Below are positions 12,582 through 23,750 of a stretch of DNA of 64,000 nt, one piece after another. The notes beneath the pieces were generated by a model. The model searched no databases. It was not told the origin of the DNA and saw only the letters and a program-made list of their open reading frames with translations. The translations under genes and the position numbers were made by a program. Within the stretch, counting starts at the first letter, position 1; each line of letters starts with the position of its first letter. The stretch comes from Calycina herbarum (lineage: Eukaryota > Ascomycota > Leotiomycetes > Helotiales > Pezizellaceae): NCBI GenBank assembly GCA_001414485.1, contig LLEY01000042.1, forward strand, positions 124,001 to 188,000. The letters are read 5' to 3'.

Positions 12582-13259
12582 GGACTAAGGAAAGAATACT
12601 ACTCCTTCTTTATTAGATAAAGCTATCTTATATATCTAATAATATTCTACTATTCTAGTAGGTTTTAGTAAAATTCCTTTAAATCGTTTCTATAATAACT
12701 AGTCTATAGTTAGACTTAGTTTATATTATATCTATTATACTATTGTTTTCTAAACTGTTTCTATAAACTATAGTTCTTCTATTAATAGATAGTAAAATTC
12801 TTCTAGTTCTGTTTTAGCTTAATTAGTTATATTAAGCTCTCTTCGCTCCTAGAATAGTATACTAAACAGCTATTATAAGCTATATTTTCTAAATACTAGT
12901 CTATTATTTCTAATTAATATAACTATAATATATTATTTGAATTCTTTTAGTATAATATCTTTAAATAGTATTTTAAGAAAAGAGGTTTTAATCTATCTCT
13001 TAAATCCTATTAGAACTTACTATGTCTATATACTAATTTTATCTAAAATATTATATATCTTTTATACGTCCTCTATTTTAGAGTAGCTAGGTTTCTTAAT
13101 TAGTTATTATTCGTATTCTAGTTCTTTTCTCTTAATAGTTTCTTATCTAGTAATTAAGCTAACTAGAGTTATTATTTTAAAGTTATTTCTTATAACTATA
13201 TACGTTGTTAAGATAGTTAGATTAACTCCTTATATAGTATAAGGACTCTAGAAGTCTAG

Positions 13260-13705
13260 TGTAACGAAACTCAAACGAACTAAACAAAGATGACTAAGTC
13301 TCGAAGGTTGGTATGCAGTAAGAAGTATGAATGCGCCGGGTTGTTCACTTGGAAGTGAACTCGTTACTTGTATTAAAGATGTCAAACAAGATGATAAGAT
13401 TGATAACTAAAGTTGAGCACGAAGCTCCTATCTAATAGCAGACGTGCCAGTCTTATATAGAACCTTCGTTTCCCAAGTACGTCGCTCACATCGCTCGCGA
13501 TCAAGGCGATCAGAGCGATGTAGGCGATCACGTCACATGACCTCACGTGACTTCCAACATTACCACAACAGTGAGATCCTGAAATCCCTAATGTCCTTCC
13601 GCATTACTGATTTCCTCCTGTGTTACTTTCCTTTCCCGGATATTATGCCTTATCCTGTCAGAACGCCGTCTGGACTACTTACCACGTATACCGTGATTCG
13701 TGACA
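13260..13705 (-). repeat. solo LTR with variant GC-rich centre (LTR3)
   Basis: It begins TGTAACGAAACTC and ends ATTCGTGACA, flanked by TCTAG on both sides (13255-13259 and 13706-13710), so it inserted independently and lost its interior by LTR-LTR recombination. The outer third matches LTR1. The middle (about 13478-13540) is a different GC-rich segment full of GCGATC/GATCGC words. It has fewer RIP-type changes than its surroundings, suggesting a later arrival. Confidence 0.8.
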
Positions 13706-13806
13706 TCTAGCTTCTAGTTATTAATATATATCTATTAATTTCCTTATTTAAAGGTTCTAAGAAAGGCCTAAGTTTCTCTAACTTTAGAGTCTTTATTTCT
13801 GACTTC

Positions 13807-14038
13807 TGTTACGGCGCTGGTCCGTAACACGTGATTCTCGGTCCTACACGTGACCGTCAGAGCCGCAACGCTTGGACGGATTTATAACGAGATTAAAGGC
13901 TCTTTACAGTTAGCAGGAATACCCCTTTTTCGTAGGGTATATATTCCGCATTCCCTCGTTCTTAGAACTGTAGCTTTAAATTCTCGAATATACACACATA
14001 TACTCTTATGCCTTTGCCTTCAGTTATAGATCGTGACA
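13807..14038 (+). repeat. 5' LTR of the chromovirus
   Basis: It begins TGTTACGGCGCTGG and ends ATCGTGACA. It is 232 bp, the same length as its partner, and preceded by ACTTC. Confidence 0.85.
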
Positions 14039-14049
14039 TTATTTAAAGC

Positions 14050-17000
14050 TATCACAACCCAACTCCCTGCGAAGGACTATAATATCGACCGGATTCTACG
14101 CTCGTAACGGCTAGAAGATCTTACACTCGTAACAGTGTAACTACGACTATCCCTCGAGCATCTCTGCGTCTGTAACGACTTACCTCCTCGAAAGACACGC
14201 CTGTAACAGCCTGTATAACCTTTTTTACAACCTCTCCCTACCTTCTCCTCCTTCCTTTCCGACAATATAATAGCCGACACTCGAAGTGGTCGTGGTAGAA
14301 AAGGGAAGACACCTACTGGCTTATCTCGAACCGAGCCTTAATAACCGGATAACACCCCTAGAGTCGCCCCTCCCTCGCCTGCCTCCCCTGCGATAAGCGA
14401 GCCTCCTACAGACGAAAACGTTCGTTTATAGGCTAAAATCCTCTCTTTACATACGCAACTCCACCAAACCCCGTTGCCTATAAACCACCCTAACAACCCT
14501 CTCTTAAGCCGCGAGTATACACAAGCCCTCCGAGAGGCTACTACCGACTCCTCCCGTTCCCGATTTAGTTCTAACAATTCTACTCGTAAGTTCTAAGATA
14601 GCGAGAAACTCAAGGACAGCATCTCCCCGTTATATAAGGCCTAGCAGATTATCCTAGCTAGTAAAATAAGAAAGAACCTCTTCGAGGACGAATAAGACAA
14701 ACTTACCTTCGTCTTTATAGCTACTTCCAGCGTAGTATAAGAGCACCTAGAACCATAGATAGATTTCGGTTCCCCTACCTCATTTATAAACGTTATAGAT
14801 ATACTTATATATTTAGATACCTTGTTCATAGACAGTAACGAAGCTATAGAGGCCTATAAGGTCTTCTATAAACTCTTAATATAAGAGGACGAGACTTTTA
14901 CTATATTTAAAGCAACCTTCTTAAGCCTTATAACTAAGGCTTATATCCTATTAAGTAAGTAGTCTAAAGATTTATACCAGAAGCTTACGCTAGCTCTCTA
15001 AGTAAGTATCTCGCTAGTCTAAATCACCCTAGCAACCTTTAACCAGTTATATAACCGCTGTTACTCTATCTATTAAGATAAGGTAACTATTAAGAAACGC
15101 CTCACAGCTCGCTACAACCGCCGCCTACCTATAAGAGGTTTCCCTACCAGCTACGGATTAATTTACTAACTTCCGGCTCTATATACTACTATTAGTTATC
15201 CGCTAACCCAAAGCCCGGTCCGTTACTCCCTAGTTATAAACTATAAGACTTCTTTACCTACTTATAAGAGTACGACTCCTGTCTAAGATATAGCAGACGT
15301 TATCTATTATAATTACGATAAACCTAGGTACTACGCTAGTAAATGCCCTCTTCCTCGAAAACCCTTTATAGCTATTAAGCTATTAGAAGACGCTGAAAAC
15401 TCGCTTACGAACTCCTACGGACTATAAGCGTCTAGAGAAGAATCAGCTGACGAGGAACTCGTCTATAAGAACTCGGGAAAAGAACAGCTCTAAAGTAAGT
15501 CTCCTCTTTAGAGTAAAATAAACTTAGATCTCAACCTCTTAATCTAAGTCGTATAATAGGTAGAAAGGCTTTTATAACTATATATACTTTAATTAAGAAT
15601 AGATATACTTTTAATACTACTAGACTTATTAATACTAGAGTAAATAGATAGCTATTTATTAACACAGCTTTGGCTAACCAGTTAAGTTAATATTACAGAT
15701 AGGCTATAGAAAAGCTATTATACGTAATATTAATTACAGGGTTTAATAGATATAAAGGACTAGCGATTACTTATGTTATTTACTTAACGTTAAGTATCGA
15801 CAGACGATAGTTTACTAATACGCCCTTCCTAATTACTAATATCAACGGATACGATATTATTATTAGCTGTTAATAGCTTACAGACGTAAACGTAAAGTTA
15901 GTAGTCCATAGCTGTAAGATTAAGTAGCTAGAATCCCTCTCTCTAGTTTATTAATTTAATTACTTAGTACCTATTACTAGGGAATCGATAACTATCTCCC
16001 TACTAGATCTCTAGGCTTAGGAGGATATAGAGAACCGCGACCTCTGCTAAAATACTATAGAGGAACCTATATTAATCTATTCGATACTGCTTTAAAGCTA
16101 GCGCTAAACCCCGCTACTAGTTACTCTCGAGGAAATTCTAGATAAAAGCTTTTAGTAAGACCTCGTCTCTGCCTAGAATAGAATATAGGTCCTTATTCTT
16201 AACTACTAATAATATCGTCGATCCTTCTTAGGAAAACGTTTAATTATAGACTATAAAGCGGCTATGAGCTCGCTTACGGACATCTGTAAACCTACGGAAG
16301 ACTTCGCTATTAATATCTATTATATTAGAGCTACTACTTTTAAACTTAACCTTTAAAAGCGTAATAACGAAGTCTTCTCTACTAGCTTATAAGAGATCAA
16401 CTATACTCTTATAGATAGGTTACGTATAGAGCTCTCTTTAGTAGATTACGCTTTAGACGAACAACTAGTAGAATAGAACGTTTACTAGGAATATATAGAC
16501 TTTAAGAATGTCTTTTTAAAGAGAGCTTTAGACGAGCTTCCTCTACTACGAAACTAAGTCGACTACCGGATCGAACTTATAGGTCTAAATACTCTATCGC
16601 ATAGCCTATTATATAGGATAACAACTAAGGAACTTCTAGCTATAAAGTAGTATATCCTCGATAACCTCGATAAAGGGTTTATTATTCCTAGCCACGCCTC
16701 TTTCGCCTCTCTAGTACTGTTTATAAAGAAGCCTAACAGAAGCTTACAGCTCTATATCGACTACTAGAAACTTAATAACCTTACTTATAAGAACCAGCAC
16801 CCTCTTCCGCTAATCGACGAAACTCTTATATAAATTACTAGTACTAAAATCCTTATAAAGCTCGACATTCGTTAAGCTTTTAACCGTATACGTATAGAAC
16901 TAGAGTTAGAAGAACTTATAACCTTTCAAACCTATTATAACACGTTTAAATATAAGGTGTTACCTTTTAGCTTAACTAATAGTCCTACTACGTACTAGAG

Positions 17001-19540
17001 GTATATAAATAGCGTTCTTATAGAATATCTTAATAACTTTTATATAGCTTACCTTAACGATATTCTTATATACTCTAATAATAAGCTCGAATACGTTAAA
17101 CACGTTTATAAGGTCTTAGAACAGCTCTGTAAAGCTAAGCTATAAGTAGATATTAAGAAGATAGAGTTCTATATTACTTATACGAAGTACCTTAGTTTTA
17201 TTATCTCTATAGATAGAATCGAAGTCGACCTAGAGAAGATCTTAGTAATCGTTTTCTAGAAATATCCTAGTACTATTAAGAGTATCTAGTCCTTCCTAGG
17301 TTTTTATAACTTCTACTAACGTTTTATTTAAGATTATAGACGGATTACTTATCTGTTAAACTATCTTATAAGTAAGGAAGTGCTATTTAAGTTTAACTTA
17401 GAATATAAGAAGGCTTTTAACATGTTAAAAGAAGCCTTAGTTACCGCCTCTCTCTTATACTACTTTATAGCCGATTTAGAGACTATAGTTAAGACTGACG
17501 CTTCTAACAGAGTAGTTATAGCTATAATATTATAACGTATATCCGAAACCGAACTGTAGAGACCTATAGACTACTTCTCGAAGACGATGAACCTTGCCGA
17601 GCTAAACTACTAAATCTACGATAAGGAGATGTTAGCTATTATACGCTCTTTTAAACAATAGTAAGTAGATCTTACTCGAACTAGCTCCTAGATTAAGGTC
17701 TTCACTGATTATAAGGCTTTAGAGTACTTTATAACCTCTAAAACCTTGAACTAGTAGTAAGCGAGATAGGTAGAGTTTCTATTAAAGTTCTATTTTATAA
17801 TTACGTTTTAATCTAGTAAGTAGAACGAGAAAACAGACACGCTAATATGCTAAGACTAAGACATTAACCTATAAAACGACCTAAAAGCGTCTATAAGATA
17901 ATAAACCTTACTTACGTCTAATTAGTTAGATCTACGTATTACTACTCGATTAGAACCTCCTATAACGTTAGCCCTAGTTACCTTAGAACCCTTGCTTAAC
18001 CTTGTTAACTAGTTACTTACTACTAACTGTAACTCTTTATACTTAGAAGACGACCGAACGAAAGCTACCTACGAGTACTAAAACTAGATAATAGAGAATA
18101 GCTTACTTCTTTAGTAAAAGAGACTCGTGGTTCCTGATTAAGACATCTTACGAACGGACCTAATCCGTGAGGCTTACGTATAAGTATCTACGGCTCACCC
18201 TAGACGGACAAAGACAGTAGCTATCCTCGCCCGTAGATACTAGTAGAAAGGTTTACAGACGTCTGTAGAAACCTATATTAGTAACTATGGAGACTGTCGA
18301 CGTACTACGGTTCTCTACGACTATAAACCTAGGTTTTTATACCTGTTACTAGTTCTAGAACGTCTCTAGTAGTATATTACTATAGACTATAAGTCTTTCC
18401 CTACTAATAAACAAGGTTATAATACCTTATAAGTAGTTATAGATCGCCTAACTAAGTAATTAGTCTTAATCCTCTATCTAAAGATAGTTATAGCTTAAGA
18501 TATAGCTCGAATATACGTTATATAGATCTATTGAACTTATAGCTATCTATAAAGTATTATTTTAGACTATAGACTATAGTTTATTTCTTCTTTCTAGTCT
18601 AAATTCTACGGAATCCTTAGTATAAAGCTTAAGCTATTTACTACTTTCTACTTATAAACTAATAGATTAATTAACGCTTATAGCCTTTTATTAGTTACTA
18701 TTAGAATAACTAGAGCGAACTTATCCCTATTCTAGACTACGCTTAGCTTACGCTTCTATATAAGAGTCTAGGTAGGCTCTCGCTCTTTAAAGTAATTAAC
18801 AGATACGTAGCTACTACGTCCTTTGATTAGAACTATCTAGATAAATCTGTAATAGTCTATAAATAGCTTAACCGAACTAATGTAGAGGCACTTGTATAGA
18901 GAATATACGACACTTAGACTGTAGTAAAGGAATTAGTTAGTAAAGTATAAGACTGCTATATAAGGTCTGTAAACCGGATTCGAAGAGCGGTAGACTTTGA
19001 CATAGACGACTTTGTTTAAGTATCGACTCGTAATTAGAAGACAGACTAGCTGAGCTATAAGCTAGATAGATAAAACGAGGGTCTGTTCTAGATTATAGCC
19101 TGCGAAGGATACTCTTTCTAGCTCGAACTGCTAGACCACTTTCGTATACACCCTGTATTCCACCTGTTACTGCTCTATAAGGCTGCTATAGATCCGTTAC
19201 CTAGATAGGTAAACGAACTACCCCTACTAATATAGGTTATAGATTAGGAAGAGTAGGAAGTAGAAGAAGTCTTAGCTATAAAGACAGTTCGTAGAAAGCT
19301 CTAATATAGGGTTTAATAGTTAGGCTATAACCCTAATCTATAGTAGTATCTAGCTTTGAATTTTAAGTATTATCTATATAAATTATACGATTTTCACCTT
19401 GCTAATCTAGCCTATACTAGTCTGCTAAGGGCTTTATAAAGCTAGATACGAGCGTAAGAAGACGGAATAGAAGATTACGATTATCTAATAGACGATTCAG
19501 TTGTAATACAAAGCTTACGGATAAGCTTTTTCTAAAAGAG
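14050..19540 (+). pseudogene. chromovirus gag-pol with chromodomain, many stops
   Basis: Visible landmarks in order: a zinc-knuckle relic near 15300 (YYNYDKPRYYASKCPLP, in which two expected Cys read Tyr); reverse transcriptase from about 16680 (IIPSHASFASLVLFIKKPN, then KLNNLTYKNQHPLPLIDE, then PFSLTNSPTTY); the catalytic box YLNDILIYSN near 17050 (normally YLDDIL); an integrase region from about 18180; and a chromodomain-like end near 19310-19440 (WLGYNPNL, NFKYYLYKLYDFHLAN). TAG and TAA replace expected Trp/Gln codons throughout. It cannot encode a working polyprotein. Confidence 0.75.
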
Positions 19541-19548
19541 AGAGGTAA

Positions 19549-19780
19549 TATTATAGCGCTGGTCTGTAACACGTGATTCTCGGTCCTATACGTGACTGTC
19601 AGAGCCGTAACGCTTAGACGGATTTATAACGAGATTAAAGACTCTTTATAGTTAGTAGGAATACCTCTTTTTCGTAGGGTATATATTCCGTATTCTCTCG
19701 TTCTTAGAACTATAGCTTTAAATTCTCGAATATATATATATATACTCTTATACCTTTGCCTTTAGTTATGAATCGTAATA
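19549..19780 (+). repeat. 3' LTR of the chromovirus
   Basis: It aligns without gaps to 13807-14038. It begins TATTATAGCGCTGG and ends GAATCGTAATA, followed by the target copy ACTTC. Confidence 0.85.
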
Positions 19781-19785
19781 ACTTC

Positions 19786-21507
19786 TTCTTCTAAGCTAGA
19801 AGATAAGTCTAATATTTCTAATAAACTAGTTAATAATAGTAATTTATATTTTATTTAAAGATATTACTTAGATATCTCTACTAATTATATATTATAATTT
19901 TCTTTAAGAAGTAAATCTCTATTATTATTAGTATCTTATATACTACTAAATTCTTCGTTGTTTTTAATCTAGGTTCTATATTCTTATACTTCGAGTTCCT
20001 TATCTATAAGTTTAATATAATTAGTTAAGGCTACCTATTATTAAATAGTAGTATTAATTTATTTCTTTCTCTTAGAGTCTTTCTTCTTATTATACTTGTT
20101 TACTCTATAGTGTAACGAAACTCAAACGAACTAAACAAAGATAACTAAGTCTCGAAGGTTAGTATGCAGGTAAGAAGTATAGACGCGATAGATTGTTCAC
20201 TTGGAAGTGAACTCGTTACTTATATCAAAGATGTTAAATAAGATGATATGATTAATAACTAAAGTTGAGTACAAAGCTCCTATCTAATAGCAGACATGCC
20301 AGTCCTATATAGAACCTTCGTATCCCTTGGCCGCCATGGTCGATCTGCCCGACCATAGTCGACATGGTCGACTCGTCGGCCATGTCGCTTACCTTTCCTG
20401 GTCACGTGATTACAACCAACTTCCAACAGTGAGATCCTAGAATTCCTAAATGCTCTTCTATATTACAGATTCCCTCCTGTGTTACCTTCTATTTCCTAGA
20501 CGTTGTGCCTTGTCCTGTCAGAACGCCGTCTAGACTACTTATTATATAAAACGTGATTCGTGATATATAGCTAGAGAGGCTACAGTTATAATATAAGTTC
20601 TACTTACGTCGATGATTTCACTCTTCTTAGAAAAGTCCTTCTTTCTTTAAAAAGGTTTTCTTCTATATAGCGTTTACCTTCTTACTATGTTTAGTATAAG
20701 AGTACTTCTACTTTTCTAATCTCTTACTCTTTTCCTCGTACCTAGAGTTACTCTTTCTAAATTTATATAAGTAGTTATCTAACTAAACAACTTCTTTAAT
20801 TATACCTATAATAGTTAAGAATTATATATTCTATTTAGCTATTTCCTTATAAATATATACCTTTAGTCTTCTATAAGAGTTCTATAAGAGCGATAGTATT
20901 CTATTCTAACTTCGTTCTATAATATTAAAATTTATTAGTATAATCTATTACTAATCTAGTTTAGTATAATTCTAAAAGCTTATATATAACAGTTTAGATT
21001 ACGTTAAAGTCTTTAAAGACTTTTCTAATAGTTATCTTAAATCTTCTCTAAGATTTAAATATAATCTTAGTTAATTCTATCTTTCTATCTTTATTCTTAT
21101 TCTTAAAGAAGTCTTCTAAATATAGCTAAGCCTATTCTAACACTAATCTTCTAAAGTAGGAGATAATAAAGATAGTTTATAAATTATAATTATCTTTGAA
21201 TTTATTAGAATTAAAGTTAAAGTAGATGTCTATTTAGAGAAGGAATAAGTTAAGTTCCTTTTACTTCCTATAATACGTATCTAGTATCTTAACTTTAATA
21301 GATTTAAGTACTTTAACCTTATAAAGCTTAGAGGCGTCTAGTATACTAATATTGTCGTCGTTCCTAGTTAATTATATACTAGTAGGTATTCTTCTGATCG
21401 TACTTCTAGATATTCCTACGACGTTGACTCGACTAGTATTTAAGCTAGCTGCTGTAACAGAGGTTACTAGAGCTATAGTAACTGAACTTCTAAGTAGGTG
21501 CTCAAAG
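19786..21507 (-). pseudogene. right part of the outer retrotransposon interior (gag end)
   Basis: From 20571 this parallels 7817-8731 of the other copy, including the gag N-terminal region beside the right LTR (21240-21507 corresponds to 8461-8731). It is interrupted by a solo LTR at 20111-20565. The left piece (13711-13801, then 19786-20105) is split by the chromovirus. Stops are present in all frames. Confidence 0.7.
20111..20565 (-). repeat. solo LTR with a second variant centre (LTR4)
   Basis: It begins TGTAACGAAACTC and ends ATTCGTGATA, flanked by TATAG (20106-20110 and 20566-20570). The outer parts match LTR3. The middle, about 20332-20395, is a GC-rich segment built from inverted ATGGTCGA/TCGACCAT words, unlike both LTR1 and LTR3. 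Confidence 0.8.
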
Positions 21508-21969
21508 TATAATAAAACTTAAATAAACTAAATAAAGATAACTAAGTCTCGTAGGTTAGTATACAGGTAAGAAGTACAGGTGCGCCGGGTTGTTTACTTA
21601 GAAGTGAACTCGTTACTTATATTAAAGATATTAAATAAGATAATAAGATTAATAACTAAAGTTAAGTACGAAGCTTCTATCTAATAGCAGACGTACTAGT
21701 CTTATATAGAACCTTCGTTTATATTAGAGTCCTACTTAGCAGGAGTCCCGAAGATAGAGTCCGACTTTATTTCTAAGGCTTCTTAAAACTAGACTCTATT
21801 ACCTAACTGCCCCTAACCGAGTCACGTGATATAACTATAATAAGATCCCTAGGATTGTATATCCTTTTATATTAAATCCCTCCTTCCTTTCAGGGTTATA
21901 ATAGTATTTATTCTATTAGAGCGTCGCCTAGACTTCACTTATTCACGTGCTAGCACGTGATTCGTGACA
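21508..21969 (-). repeat. right LTR of the outer retrotransposon (LTR5)
   Basis: Long stretches are identical to LTR1, including shared RIP-type changes. It ends ATTCGTGACA and is followed by GCTAG (21970-21974), matching the flank before LTR1. Confidence 0.85.
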
Positions 21970-21974
21970 GCTAG

Positions 21975-23664
21975 CTCCTTTTATAACTGAGTTTCTGCTC
22001 TCTTATCAGCTAATTCTGCCTTCTTTCGTTGTCTTATAAGAGTATTAGCCTTCCTTTCTACTCTTCTCTCCTCCTTTACCTTATCTTCAGCCTCTTTCTC
22101 CTTATCTATCTTATTCTAATACTCTCGAGCACGTATAACCCTCCTAGGGGAGTATACCTCTACTCTCTTACTAATATTACTACAAAGATTATGTTTCTTG
22201 CTCTTCTTTCTCTTCTGGTTCTTAAGTATAATAGCTATCCGTAGCCCTCGGTTCTCGTGCTCTAGAATAGAGACTTTACTAGACAGAGTTCGTATCGAAG
22301 AGAAGACCTTACTTACTTTGAGCTTGGACAGTGATTGTTCGTAGTTTAGGTAGGTATGTTATATCGCTTTCGTAGTAAGAGGTGTTGTAACGTCTTTAGT
22401 AGTCTCGTGGATCGGTGAAGTAGGCTTTGTTACTTATGTTATTATCTTTTCGCCCTGTATTAGCTAGATCCTAGCCTTCTTAAAGGCATGTATAATATTT
22501 TATTCTATAAATATAAGGTCCTACGCTACCTTAAACATTATATAGAAAAACCGCTTTGATATAGAGACTAATCTACTAGACTTCTATATAAGCTTTTTAA
22601 GCTCGTTGCTATAGTACGACGCGAGGGGTTGGAAAAGACCGATGTCGAGAGGTTATAATCGGTATGTTATATAAGGCGGCAGTATTATAATAATAATACG
22701 ATGTTAGTCTGCGAAGTTGATAAACTTTATATTAACATATAAGGAGTGACCGTCTATAAGGAGAAGTCGGTGAGCTCTTACGCTCTTCGGTTTTATATGT
22801 GGTTTAAAGACCCTTTCTAGCCACTTTAGGCCAAAGGTATTAGACGACTAGCCGTTCTCTGATAAGCCGAAATATACTCCTGTGTGTTCTTCGACATCCT
22901 TGACCTAGGAGCTCTGTAAGTCTCCTGAACCGCCCTTATAAATAAGAAGTAGTAGGATCGCTTATTCGATAGCTGAGACATATACTAGTAGTAAGATAAA
23001 CTCCCGAGAACCGTTCTACTTATTCTTAGTAACGCGACCTGTTTCGTATACTATAAGACTTATAATACGCTTTATAGATCGGCTGAACCCTATAAGAAAC
23101 CCCTTCTCGTTAAAGTTGTAGATGTTGTCGGCAGTTATATTATATTTCTTGATAACTTATATAAGCTAGAGAAATAAGATAATATTAGCTTTCTAGACGT
23201 AAAGTAAGAATAAGAGGGGAAATAAGAGTAAATACTAAATAGAAGAAGAGCGTAAACATAGGTATATACTTAGTAGTAACCCTAAGGTTCTTAATATTCT
23301 TTAGATAACTGCTGCGTAACCTGTCCTTATACCTCCGGATAAAGTAGCTAGTCTAGTTCTTCCCTACTCTGCTTCTACGTATCTCTTCTGCAAGGTTCTT
23401 GACGATAGAAGAAGTCGGTGGTATTCCTCGGTCTGTAAGCTTATTGATCTGCCGAATCAGGACTTCCTCTTGCTCTATAGTGAGTGCTTGGTGGTAAAAA
23501 GCGGTTGCCTCCCTACGTGTCTTAGTCAAGCCTCTAATCCTCCGTGAGACAGCAGTACGGTCACAGCCATACTTCTTAGCAGCGTCAGAATAATTCTTAA
23601 ACTCCCCTCTTTCATATGCAGCCACTGCTAAGTTGATCTGGTGTGATTTGTCTGCTCTAGTCAT
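21975..23664 (-). pseudogene. pogo/Fot1-family transposase, RIP-inactivated and truncated
   Basis: The N-terminal 103 codons (23664-23353) are intact and form a Psq/CENP-B-type helix-turn-helix: YSDAAKKYGCDRTAVSRRIR, then EQEEVLIRQINKLTDRGIPP. Beyond a stop, the DDE domain continues with lesions: NIYNFNEKGFLIG (normally NFDEKG), LIYKGG, FGLSENG*SSNTFGLKWLERV and LLLIDGHSLYVNIKFI. A Lys/Glu-rich helical region follows to the break. The expected catalytic Asp in NFDEKG reads Asn, a G-to-A change. The frame is cut at 21975 by the retrotransposon; its last part lies at 1836-2194. No active enzyme can be made. Confidence 0.8.
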
Positions 23665-23708
23665 GGTTAAAGTGGTGATGGTGGAGTAAAAAAGGGGGGT
23701 TTTGAAGT

Positions 23709-23748
23709 GGGCTTTTGCCAGGGACGTGCACTGACTAGGGATATCGGT
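23709..23748 (-). repeat. right terminal inverted repeat of the pogo-like element
   Basis: This is the exact reverse complement of 1796-1835. TA follows at 23749-23750. Confidence 0.9.
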
Positions 23749-23750
23749 TA

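Larger units (their letters stand above)
9193..13254. other. mosaic of degraded retroelement interior
   Basis: Bases 9193 to about 10262 match nothing else I can see in the window. The plus strand shows stop-broken coding-like frames (for example TLAFTINIGNSSS near 9565). From about 10263 the sequence parallels the retroelement interior at 5820-6900. After the 1.18-kb inserted element it resumes at 12587 with a sequence resembling 11095 onward, so two copies of the interior may be joined here. No intact gene is present. Confidence 0.5.
13807..19780 (+). mobile_element. Ty3/gypsy chromovirus with both LTRs, RIP-inactivated
   Basis: LTRs of 232 bp lie at 13807-14038 and 19549-19780; the 5-bp duplication ACTTC flanks the element (13802-13806 and 19781-19785). 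The plus strand carries gag, pol and a C-terminal chromodomain with many in-frame stops. The order gag, zinc knuckle, protease/RT/RNase H, integrase, chromodomain is that of fungal chromoviruses (MAGGY/Tf1 type). The left LTR retains TGTTACGG..GTGACA while the right has become TATTATAG..GTAATA, so C-to-T and G-to-A changes happened after insertion. It sits inside the outer retrotransposon interior. Confidence 0.85.
2200..21969 (-). mobile_element. outer Ty3/gypsy-like LTR retrotransposon with further insertions
   Basis: LTRs at 2200-2660 and 21508-21969 are nearly identical and share the same C-to-T/G-to-A changes. The 5-bp flanks match: GCTAG at 2195-2199 and at 21970-21974. The coding strand is minus: the gag start lies beside the right LTR, and the reverse transcriptase YLDN motif (YLDD altered) lies near 5513-5540. 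All frames carry many stops and the sequence is extremely rich in TA and poor in CA/TG, as RIP leaves it. It contains a further LTR of the same family at 8732-9192 and four later insertions, so it is a mosaic rather than one clean element. Confidence 0.8.
1796..23748 (-). mobile_element. pogo/Fot1-like DNA transposon split by a nested retrotransposon
   Basis: Both ends carry the same 40-bp sequence in inverted orientation (ACCGATATCC... reading inward). Each end is bordered by TA (1794-1795 and 23749-23750), the target duplication expected for Tc1/mariner-pogo elements. Only 1796-2194 and 21975-23748 belong to the transposon itself, about 2.2 kb together, a normal size for a Fot1/pogo element. 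The rest is one nested retrotransposon insertion flanked by GCTAG. The transposase frame starts close to the right end and reads leftward. Confidence 0.85.

Noticed and set aside
14077..14829. Three minus-strand frames of 62-79 codons at the start of the chromovirus
   Set aside because: They are antisense to the gag region, full of charged low-complexity residues, and have no family resemblance.
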